The notes under the pieces: model-generated
The model's input: the letters and a program-made list of their open reading frames with translations, nothing else
What the model was told of the DNA's origin: nothing
The model's database searches: none
Assembly: GCA_013152695.1 (NCBI GenBank)
Contig: JAADFV010000240.1
Location: forward strand, 1 to 7,995
Length of the DNA: 7,995 nucleotides
Direction of reading: 5' to 3'
Origin: Chloroflexota bacterium
GTDB lineage: Bacteria > Chloroflexota > Anaerolineae > J102
In this document: piece by piece, positions 1-6,400 of the stretch
Numbering within the stretch: position 1 is the stretch's first letter
How the letters are laid out: each line of letters opens with the position of its first letter
Translations under genes and position numbers: made by a program

Positions 1-178
1 TGTCGGTGGGGGCTACAGGTGGCGTGGTGGGGGTAGGAGCCGCGGTAGTTGCCTGGGGAGGGGTGGTGGCGGCGGGGGCAGATGTGGGGGTAGCTTCGTT
101 TCCACCGCATCCGCTGATGAGCAGGGAGAGCAGCATGAAGCTTGCCAGGAAGAGAGGGTGAAGACGTCGTAGATTCAT
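1..178 (-). CDS. Putative lipoprotein, N-terminal part only (runs off the left edge)
   Basis: Fifty-nine codons are visible, starting at the ATG at 178-176. The product begins with a positive n-region (MNLRRLHP), then a hydrophobic stretch and a lipobox ISGC with the acceptor cysteine at residue 24. This predicts an exported lipoprotein anchored to the membrane by a diacylglyceryl cysteine. After GCGGNEA the chain is almost wholly Thr, Pro and Ala up to the window edge, a typical flexible linker between the lipid anchor and a folded domain. No functional domain is visible, so the role is unknown; a substrate-binding protein or a surface adhesin are both possible. The start is secure: AAAGGAGG at 185-192 lies 6 bases upstream. 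The ATG overlaps the stop of the upstream PKD-protein gene as ATGA, so the two are probably co-transcribed and translationally coupled. Confidence 0.8.
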   Translation of the reverse strand, partial: MNLRRLHPLFLASFMLLSLLISGCGGNEATPTSAPAATTPPQATTAAPTPTTPPVAPTD

Positions 179-1218
179 GGTGTTCCTCCTTTCCGGAATG
201 AGGGTAGGTAGAGATAGTAGGGTGTCGTAATATGCAGGGTACGGGTGATCTCGTCAGTCAAACCACCGCTGTCTTTGATCGTCATACGCACGGTGATATC
301 CCCCCACATGTCGTCATACACATTCGTCCAGGGTCCGCTGGATGCATTATCCCGCAGATCAACTCTGCCGTCATTGCTCCAATCAAAGCTGATTTCCATA
401 CGGGACAGGTCATCTTCGCTGTCGAAACTACCGGAGCCATCGAAAGTGAATGTGGTTGTGATGGTGCCCGACGTGGGGGTGATCACGAGACGGGCGGTGG
501 GGGGTGTGTTGCCACCCGGCGGCACGACCTCCACCTGACACGAGGTGCTGTCCATGAGATAGCCGCTATCCATGACGATGAGATCGACCTCGTGGATACC
601 AAGGGAGTTGTAAGTGAAGGTGACAGGCTGCGTTACCGGTTGCCAGCTCTGGCCGCGGAAGTCAAAAATGCCCCACTTGTCCCATTTTGCTTTGAGCGCT
701 GAAGTCGGATCCTGGGTGTCTGAGCTGTTGGCGGCACTGAAGGTGAAGGTAGTTCCTGGCGGGCCCTGGGTCGGCGTGGCGTTGCAGTGGGCCGAGGGCG
801 GGGTATTGTTGCCCACGTCGCCCACATGCACGGTTTTGATTTTGGTGTTGGTAAGGCCGCCCGTATCCTTGATCACCAGTTTAACCTGATAATCACCGGG
901 TGCACTGTAAGTGTAACGCGTGGGCGGATTGGTGGGGTTGAGGCCGATATCGTCCCAAATGCCATCGCCATCATAGTCAAAACTGGCCTCCAACCAGGCA
1001 TCTGAGTCTTCGTTATCAGAAGAAATCATGGCATCGAAAAAGAAGATGGTGCCCACCACACCCTGTGGCGGATCGATGCTGAAGTCGGCTGTGGGCGGTG
1101 TGTTAGCGGGGGTGGATGTCAGCGTACGGGGTCGGGCTGCGACCGTGGCGGTCAGCAACAGCGTAAGTAAGACTGCGATCAAGATGCTGAGCCGAAGGTG
1201 GGTGTTGTTGGTTGTCAT
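175..1218 (-). CDS. Secreted protein with three PKD domains and a C-terminal YLP-basic tail
   Basis: A 347-residue exported protein. Residues 1-28 form a signal peptide with a long Leu/Ile/Val core ending TATVAA. Three PKD-like beta-sandwich domains follow at about 40-132, 139-232 and 238-331. Each opens with NTPP(T/S)A and carries an Asp-rich loop: DYDGDGIWDD near 81-90, WDKWGIFDF near 179-187 and DWSNDGRVDL near 279-288. The closing strands include KDTGGL, MDSGYL and KDSGGL. The second domain has two cysteines (145 and 227) that could form a disulfide. PKD domains usually serve as spacers or in carbohydrate or protein binding outside the cell; no enzyme domain is present. The last residues (LYLPSFRKGGTP) contain the YLP-basic tail also seen at the ends of two other exported proteins here. 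The SD at the chosen start is weak: GAGG lies about 13 bases upstream of the ATG. The gene overlaps the downstream lipoprotein start. Confidence 0.85.
   Translation of the reverse strand: MTTNNTHLRLSILIAVLLTLLLTATVAARPRTLTSTPANTPPTADFSIDPPQGVVGTIFFFDAMISSDNEDSDAWLEASFDYDGDGIWDDIGLNPTNPPTRYTYSAPGDYQVKLVIKDTGGLTNTKIKTVHVGDVGNNTPPSAHCNATPTQGPPGTTFTFSAANSSDTQDPTSALKAKWDKWGIFDFRGQSWQPVTQPVTFTYNSLGIHEVDLIVMDSGYLMDSTSCQVEVVPPGGNTPPTARLVITPTSGTITTTFTFDGSGSFDSEDDLSRMEISFDWSNDGRVDLRDNASSGPWTNVYDDMWGDITVRMTIKDSGGLTDEITRTLHITTPYYLYLPSFRKGGTP
185..192 (-). promoter_or_regulatory. Strong ribosome binding site of the lipoprotein gene
   Basis: The minus strand reads AAAGGAGG followed by AACACC and the ATG at 178-176. 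This near-perfect Shine-Dalgarno lies inside the last codons (Lys-Gly-Gly) of the PKD-protein gene. It fixes the lipoprotein start and fits translational coupling across the ATGA overlap. Confidence 0.8.
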
Positions 1219-1461
1219 GGAGTAATGTATACCTCGAGTTATTGGTACCTTCTCAATGAAATTCTAGCTTGCAGAGCTAAAACGTGGGAGTAGGGAGCAG
1301 GGGTGAGGTTCACGGGGGAGGGGCGGAGGATGGTGGGAGAGGTGAATAACCATTTGTCCGTAGGCACGCACGGCTGTGCGTATTTCCTTGTTTACCTGTT
1401 GACCATCCCCCGGCCCTACCTTGTTGGTTCCGGCTTGTCCGGGTCTGGAGTTGGGTATTGG
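1219..1461. other. Intergenic region between the 94-residue gene and the PKD gene
   Basis: No gene is seen. It contains a G-rich tract on the plus strand (about 1286-1345), with G-runs spaced by 4, 4 and 10 bases, just outside the canonical G-quadruplex loop limit. A small perfect hairpin lies at 1366-1381 (ACGCAC, loop GGCT, GTGCGT) without a T tract on either strand. Near the PKD gene start, the minus strand carries TTGAGA, 19 bases, then TATACA, which is a poor promoter candidate. No convincing terminator separates the two gene pairs, so read-through is possible. Confidence 0.4.
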
Positions 1462-1746
1462 TTACTTTGACTGCAAAGGTAAATAGATGTGAAGGGTTGA
1501 GGCGGCGCCGCCGCTCCAGAACCCGCCGGTAAGGCTGTAGCCGCCGGCTGTAAGGGGGGTGCTGGCGTCAGGCTGGCCGGCCGTGCTGGCCAGGACATAG
1601 CCCCCAGCACTGACCTGGTCCCCGCCGCCGTCGATGCTCCACCAGCTCAGGTCATAGCCGCCGGCAGATTGGGCGTAAACTACCCCAATGCTCAGAGCCA
1701 GGACGATGCTGCTTACCAGGAAGATAAAGCGTAAGTGTTTTTTCAT
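1462..1746 (-). CDS. Small secreted AGGY-repeat protein with a C-terminal YLP-basic tail
   Basis: A 94-residue protein. Residues 1-25 are a clear signal peptide (MKKHLRF, a hydrophobic core, then GVVYA before Gln), so mature protein begins near residue 26. The mature part is built on three short repeats starting AGGY at 28-31, 47-50 and 67-70 (GGYDLSWW, GGYVLAST, GGYSLTGG), spaced 19 and 20 residues, with IDGGGD and GQPD turns between them. It ends HIYLPLQSK. Small secreted proteins with GGYxL and GQPD are, from general knowledge, frequent in Anaerolineae-type genomes and have no assigned function; a surface or matrix role is a guess. The start is supported by AGGAG at 1754-1758, 7 bases upstream. 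The gene follows the 382-residue gene after 28 bases on the same strand, so they probably form an operon. Confidence 0.82.
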   Translation of the reverse strand: MKKHLRFIFLVSSIVLALSIGVVYAQSAGGYDLSWWSIDGGGDQVSAGGYVLASTAGQPDASTPLTAGGYSLTGGFWSGGAASTLHIYLPLQSK

Positions 1747-1774
1747 GGTCGTACTCCTGGACTGAAAGAGCGGT

Positions 1775-2923
1775 TTAATAAGGTTGGGTGATTTCGTAGA
1801 CGATGTTTACACCGTACAGACGGATATCTTCGTTGGCAGGGCGCATGGCCAGTTCGAGATAGTAGGTGTAGTGCTCATTATCGATGGTGGCATAGTCGAT
1901 GGTGTCATCCGACCAGAGTCCCTGCTTGATCGTGTGTAAGGAACCGACAGAATCGACCTGAGCCATGGATTGGAATGTACCCGTAAAATCACTCAGAGAG
2001 CGGCGTCTTAGCATGAGCGAGGCGTTGAAATCAGAGCCATCGCGCCAGCCCACATTCAATTGTTTGACGACGGCGCCCTGAGGCAACTGTACCGGCGCTG
2101 TGAACCATTCGTCCTGATTACTTTCATTTTTCAGGTAGTAGCCTTCGTTGTCGTAAGGCACGTGGCCAGCGTCGTTGAGTTGTTCGGGAATGAAGGCAGA
2201 GGTAGGAATAGAGATGACACTGCGTTTGGCCTTCCAGGTGAGATTGCCTTCGACATGGGCGTCGCCATCCGCGTAGACGGCCTTGCCCGTTTCCGAATAG
2301 CCATAGACGCCGTTGCCCTGTTGCGAGGTGCCGATCACGCCGTCGTTTAGTTGGGAATTCCCCCAGATGCCGGCGATTTTGGTGGCAATGAAAAGGGGCA
2401 GGTACCAGGTCTGGCCGCTGGTGGCGGAGAAGGCCGTGCCGGGGGAGGCACTGTCATCCTGGACATAGGCGCCGGGCACCAGGCTCAGGGCGTAGGGCGT
2501 GGGGGCGAGGCGAACGCGAGGGAGAATGGTACCCTGGGCGGCATTGGGATCACTAACGCAGGCGACTTTGAGTTGCAGCCAGCGTTCGGCCCCGGTGAAG
2601 GCGCTGCTACCGAAATCGATGTCCATTTTGAAGTAGCCATTGCTGGGGTTCACCACGGTCTGTGAGGCGCTGGCGACCTGAGTGCCGCCGCTCTGGGCGT
2701 CCCACAGCGTGGGTAGCACCGAGCAGATTTCGTTGTTGACCGGCGTGCCGTTAAAGATGATGCGTCCTTGATAGGTGAAGGCCGTGCCGGCGTTAGCCTG
2801 AGGGCTCAGTTGGCCCTGTACGCTAAGGCCCTGAGCACGGGTGGAGGGAGCTAGCGTGAAGGCAGCAAAGATAAGAACTGCTACAAGAAACACGGTAATG
2901 AGTGGGAATCGGTAAAGTTTCAT
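1775..2923 (-). CDS. Modular secreted beta-rich protein
   Basis: A 382-residue exported protein. A signal peptide covers residues 1-30 (hydrophobic core, then STRA before Gln-Gly). Residues 48-147 form a recognisable module: FTYQGRI, an AQSGGTQV turn, GYFKMDIDFG, a GAERWLQLKV strand, and PRVRLAPTPYALSL. This module is common in secreted and tail-fibre-like bacterial proteins. Residues 185-217 are a short Gly-rich stretch (GIWGNS, GVIGTS, GVYGYS) like the GVYG repeats that usually follow it, but reduced to about three units. Residues 237-380 form a C-terminal beta domain (FTAPVQLPQGAVV, a YYLELAM strand, RLYGVNIVYEI). No catalytic motif is seen, so a structural or adhesive role at the cell surface is likely. 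AAGGAG at 2930-2935 lies 6 bases upstream and fixes the start. Unlike its neighbours it lacks the C-terminal YLP tail, although YLPLF occurs internally at 174-178. It is the probable first gene of an operon with the 94-residue gene. Confidence 0.85.
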   Translation of the reverse strand: MKLYRFPLITVFLVAVLIFAAFTLAPSTRAQGLSVQGQLSPQANAGTAFTYQGRIIFNGTPVNNEICSVLPTLWDAQSGGTQVASASQTVVNPSNGYFKMDIDFGSSAFTGAERWLQLKVACVSDPNAAQGTILPRVRLAPTPYALSLVPGAYVQDDSASPGTAFSATSGQTWYLPLFIATKIAGIWGNSQLNDGVIGTSQQGNGVYGYSETGKAVYADGDAHVEGNLTWKAKRSVISIPTSAFIPEQLNDAGHVPYDNEGYYLKNESNQDEWFTAPVQLPQGAVVKQLNVGWRDGSDFNASLMLRRRSLSDFTGTFQSMAQVDSVGSLHTIKQGLWSDDTIDYATIDNEHYTYYLELAMRPANEDIRLYGVNIVYEITQPY

Positions 2924-2973
2924 GAGAATCTCCTTGTAAGGCGTGAGTGTAAGGGCTGAGTTGTGGCAAAGTA

Positions 2974-2979
2974 CTTATA
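2974..2979 (-). promoter_or_regulatory. Candidate -10 element for the 382-residue gene
   Basis: The minus strand reads TATAAG, 5 of 6 matches to TATAAT, about 51 bases before the ATG at 2923. No good -35 lies 16-18 bases upstream. It overlaps the edge of an 8-base palindrome, AAGTACTT, which could be an operator or chance. This is a weak call. Confidence 0.25.
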
Positions 2980-3144
2980 CGAGGGAAGGTGAAGAGAAAG
3001 GTGTAGTCTCCGTCTGGGGTGAAATTTTTGCCACATGGCATTGCTGCACAAAGGCAAGATCGGCAACTTACTAGAGCCCGGTGAGGCGATATCTATTAGT
3101 CTAGCTTATCATACTTCTTCACTATCTCGTCATTATCTCAGAAA

Positions 3145-3173
3145 AATGTCCCCAAGGTTTGTTTGGGGACATT
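3145..3173 (-). terminator. Perfect 11-bp hairpin with T tail
   Basis: The arms AATGTCCCCAA and TTGGGGACATT are fully complementary around a 7-base loop. Read on the minus strand the hairpin is followed by TTTC, and the last two paired bases are also T, giving a run of five T. This fits an intrinsic terminator for minus-strand transcription reaching past the regulator's own hairpin. It lies about 325 bases beyond that gene's stop, so it could instead be a repeat-element hairpin (REP- or MITE-like). Confidence 0.55.
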
Positions 3174-3216
3174 CTGTCAATACCCTAGCGCATAAACTCC
3201 CACCACCTTCCTACTA

Positions 3217-3247
3217 CCCCCACCGCCCCGCACCTTCCCAACCCCCC
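3217..3247 (-). other. Potential G-quadruplex tract
   Basis: The plus strand has C-runs of 5, 4, 3 and 6 separated by 4, 7 and 2 bases. The minus strand therefore has four G-runs of at least three with loops of 2, 7 and 4, meeting the usual G3N1-7 pattern. It lies in non-coding sequence between two hairpins. Whether it folds in vivo cannot be told from sequence. Confidence 0.45.
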
Positions 3248-3286
3248 AACGCGGCACCGTGCCCCTGGTCTGTCTCTGACCGCCGT

Positions 3287-3388
3287 CGTGGCCGCTTCAT
3301 CCAGACCGACACCCTCGCGCCCATATCCTTCGCTTCGTTCAGGAAAGGCCCCGGCGACCCGCAGAGCCTAAACCGGTATGGTCGTGAT
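3287..3388 (+). pseudogene. Relic of an Rhs/YD-repeat core domain
   Basis: The plus strand encodes RGRFIQTDTLAP, about ten unrelated residues (ISFASFRKGP), then GDPQSLNRYG. Rhs-family proteins end their conserved core with a pattern like YYDP-x-GRFIQ-x-D-T, P-x-NPQSLNRY, then a stretch ending DPTGH before a variable toxin or tip domain. Here the GRFIQ and PQSLNRY blocks remain, but the preceding YYDP and the following DPTGH blocks are gone, and the rest of a full Rhs protein (normally over a thousand residues) is absent. It is the only plus-strand coding trace in the window and is surely non-functional. It implies a former Rhs gene, or a recombination scar from one, at this site. Certainty is moderate because only about 20 diagnostic residues remain. 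Confidence 0.6.
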
Positions 3389-3397
3389 AAAAAGAAG

Positions 3398-3408
3398 GTG
3401 TCAGACAC
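3398..3408. repeat. GTGTC-A-GACAC palindrome at the Rhs relic boundary
   Basis: A perfect 5-bp inverted repeat with a single central base sits about 10 bases after the point where Rhs similarity stops, with an A-rich run (AAAAAGAA) between. It could be the end of a small mobile or REP-like element that truncated the Rhs gene. The arms are short, so this is tentative. Confidence 0.3.
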
Positions 3409-3449
3409 GTCCCTTGCCGGTGAGATCATTGTGCTCCCATAAAATCCCC

Positions 3450-3482
3450 GACCCGCGGTAAGTTGTGAGCTTGCCGCGGGTC
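3450..3482 (-). terminator. Probable terminator of the large regulator gene
   Basis: The hairpin arms GACCCGCGG and CCGCGGGTC are extended inward by one G-U wobble and three more pairs (AAG/CTT), giving about 13 paired positions and a 7-base loop. It begins about 16 bases after the TAA at 3498-3500. On the minus strand it is followed by GGGGATTTTA, so the T tract is short and displaced; termination may be partial. Confidence 0.55.
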
Positions 3483-3497
3483 GATGGCTTTGCTGGT

Positions 3498-6400
3498 TTA
3501 TCGACTGCCCCGTGTACGCACGGGATGGCCGTCGGCTCGCAGGGCTGCCAGGTCCCGTTTGATCGTCTTGGGGCTCACTTGCAGCGTCTGCGCCAGGTCT
3601 TCAATCCGGGGCAGGGCTTCCTGGGCAATCGCTTCCTCCAGCAGGCGCAGCAGTCGATGCCGGCGCAGCGCGATCTTTCCCCGCACCTGATTGTCGCCGG
3701 GATGATGGACTGTCCAGCGCACGGAGCGCCACTCGTGTTCCTGCAGGGGGCGGCCAATTGGCGCATCGGCGGCAGGGAGTTTCACTTCCACGATCGTCAT
3801 CTGCTCAGCAAATGCCTCCATGATGCGGCGAAACTCCCTTTTATGTTGCAGGCTTTCCCGTTGTAACTCGGGGGGAAAATCCTGTAACAGGTGCTCCAGC
3901 GCGGCATGGGCCTGGGTGATAGCTTGTTGGGCCTCGTCGGCACGGCCGGCCGCCTTCAGGATTTGGGCATGCTGGAAGTAGATCTGCGGCGCCTGTTCCT
4001 GTTCTGTGGTGAGATCAGCAATCGCCTGCTGCGAAAAGCGTAACGCCTGCGGCAAGTCCTGTTTTTGCAGGGCTATGCGAGCTCGCAGGGAGAGGATGAT
4101 GGGGTTGGTCTCCTGTGCTCCCACCGATTTTAGCAGGGTGACGGCCTGGTCGAGACTGGCGGTCGCCTCCTCGGTTTTGTGCAAAAGTAATTGGATACGG
4201 GCCAATTCCCGATAGTCCTGGGCCCCCATCCACAATTGTCCGGTTTCTGTGAGAACCCGGGCAGCTTCCTGCAACCACCTCATCGCTTCGGCATAGCGGC
4301 CCAGGCTGGCATGACACACGCCCATCATGCTGTAACACTGACCTACTGTGATGTTGTCATTGACCTTGCGGGCATATTGCAGGGTATGTTCCACATCGGC
4401 AAAGTCTTCCGATCGGGCGCCAAAGAGATCACAGCGCAGAGAAACACGGTTCAGGCGCGCCAGAGCCAGGCCGCGTTGGTTTTGCAGGCTGGCAAATATC
4501 TCGCGGCTGGCATCGTATTGTTGCAGCGCCCGGTAGTATTTTCCCTCCTCCAGGTAGTACAAATTCCCCACATTCAGGAGGATGCGGCCTTCGCCATACA
4601 GAAAGCCGATTTCCTGGCTGATTTGCAGGCCCGCCTTATAGAGTTCATGTGCATCCGACAGACGTCCCTGTTCGGTGGCAATGATGGCCAGCAAATGCAG
4701 GACATCCGCTTCACCCCGGCGATTGGCCGTTTGCCGAAACAGGTCCAGTGCCGTGTGCAGATGGGGGATGGCTTCGTCATGCCGTCCCAGGCCGATCAGG
4801 GCGTCGGCCATGGCCTGATGGGTACGACCGCGTATGTCAGCCGAGGTGCTCGACTCTGTCAACTGCAGGGCCTCCTGCAGGGGCTGAATCGCTTCTTCCA
4901 GCTTGCCCCACCAGTTCAGGACCTGGCTCCAGGCCAGCAATGCTGCCTGCTCTTCATCCGGCGCCTGCAGGGAACGGGCAAGCTCCAGGGCTTGTTGGGC
5001 GGCTTCGGCGGCTTCGGCGTAACGGCTAAGGTGATTGTACAGATAGGCCTGTCGACGTAACGCCTGGCTGCGACGTAGGGAATCATCGGCCGCCAGTTCC
5101 ATCATGGCGGCGATGTCGACCGCTTGTGCATCGCGTTGACCCAATACATCGAGCACCCGCTCCCGCGCCGCCAGTAGATCAAAACGATCTTCGGCGTCCA
5201 GGTCCAGGCGTTCGGCCAGCTCGATGCAGGTGTGCCAGTGGCTCAGGGCGGCGGCGTACGAGGAGAGGGCTTCGGCCCGTTCGGCGGCCCGGCGGTGAGC
5301 AACCAGGGCCGGCCGCCAATCGCCTGCCTCGTGGAAGTGCATGGCCAGCACTTCCGGTGGGATATCCGGATCGTCCTGGAGGGCCGCGGCGATACGGGCG
5401 TGCAGTTGTTGCCGTACCTCGGCATCCATCGTGTCGTATACAGTTTGCCGTAGCAAGTCGTGGGTAACACGAAAACGGGTGCCATCACTGCGAAGTAGCC
5501 GTTGTTGATGCAGTTCCTGAATGGCAGCCATCGTAACCGGTGCAGACAGGTCACTGAGTTGCTTCATGAGATCGACACGGAAGGGTCTATTCAACACGGC
5601 CGCGGTTTCAAAAAGGGTCTGCGCAGCAGGTGTAAGATGCTCTAATCGTCGCAATAAGATTTCTTGTAGGCGCTCGGTGAGCGGCAATTCTGTGTAGTCC
5701 TCAGTGCTTTCGTCCCAGGGTGTACTCCAACGACCACTGCTGTTACGAAAAAGGATACCTTGATCGTAAAGAGCACGCAGGGTTTCCAGGAGGAAGAGCG
5801 GATGGCCGGAGGTTGCCTGATAGAGCCGTTTTTCGAAGCGGGGGGTGGCATGGGGCAGCCCCAAAGCGGCACGAATCAACTGGCCTGTGGCTTCGGCCGG
5901 AAGTGGTTGCAGTTGAATCTGTCTGGGAGGAGGCGATGCGGCATCGAGGGTGTTTTTAAGCCGTCGTAAGACGGCAGGATCGTCGTCGCGATAGCTGAGA
6001 ATAAAGAGGATGGGGCTTTGCTGGCAGAGAACAAGCAGGTGGTTGAGTGTCTCCAAGCTGGCAATATCGGCCCATTGTAAATCGTCCAGTAGCAGGAGCA
6101 GGGGAGACGGTTGTGTGGAAATAGAGAGTAGGCGCAGGATGGCCTCTTGCAAGCGCTGCTGTGCTTCGACGGCGGGTAATGTTGGCAGCTCTGGCAGAGT
6201 AGGAAGCCATTCATGCAATTCGGGCAACAGATCAGCTAGGGTTGCTAACCAAACGGGATCAAGATTTAGGGCCCATTGTTGGACTTGCAGTGTTGATAGT
6301 CGGGGGCGTAAAAGCTCGATCCAGATTGCGTAGGGGCTATGGCGGCCGGACTCAGGTGCAGCAGCCTGCCAGACCTGGAGGTTGCGCCATTGCGCTTGAG

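Larger units (their letters stand above)
2924..3497. other. 574-base intergenic region with Rhs relic and hairpins
   Basis: No intact gene is supported. From low to high coordinates it holds the leader and candidate -10 of the 382-residue gene, a perfect 11-bp hairpin (3145-3173), a C-rich tract able to form a G-quadruplex on the minus strand (3217-3247), an Rhs core relic on the plus strand (3287-3388), a small palindrome (3398-3408) and the probable terminator of the regulator gene (3450-3482). A 135-codon plus-strand reading frame (3035-3442) spans most of it. Only its Rhs-like stretch resembles a protein family, and its N-terminal 80 residues look like non-coding sequence. Confidence 0.6.

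Noticed and set aside
1..100. G-rich plus-strand tract as a G-quadruplex or repeat
   Set aside because: It is the reverse of the Pro/Thr/Ala-rich linker of the lipoprotein; amino-acid composition explains the C-rich coding strand.
1366..1381. Hairpin ACGCAC-GGCT-GTGCGT as a terminator after the 94-residue gene
   Set aside because: The stem is only 6 bp and no T tract follows on either strand.
2331..2403. Internal YLPLF in the 382-residue protein as another copy of the tail motif
   Set aside because: It lies in the middle of the protein (residues 174-178), is not followed by a basic C-terminus, and is probably chance.
2060..2665. Two plus-strand reading frames opposite the 382-residue gene
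   Set aside because: They are antisense to a gene with a signal peptide, good SD and recognisable modules; the translated products are Gly/Ala-rich shadows.
3035..3442. 135-codon plus-strand reading frame as an intact gene
   Set aside because: There is no ribosome binding site worth the name, and the first 80 residues have no family resemblance and translate C-rich low-complexity DNA. Only the Rhs-like segment is meaningful, so it is annotated as a relic.
5002..5024. Short tandem GGCTTCGGC repeat inside the regulator gene
   Set aside because: It encodes an Ala-Glu-Ala-Ala-Glu-Ala helix stretch within a TPR; repeated Ala/Glu codons explain it.
4191..5060. 289-codon plus-strand reading frame opposite the TPR region
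   Set aside because: It is antisense to the convincing TPR repeats of the regulator, has no recognisable domain, and is explained by codon bias of the real gene.
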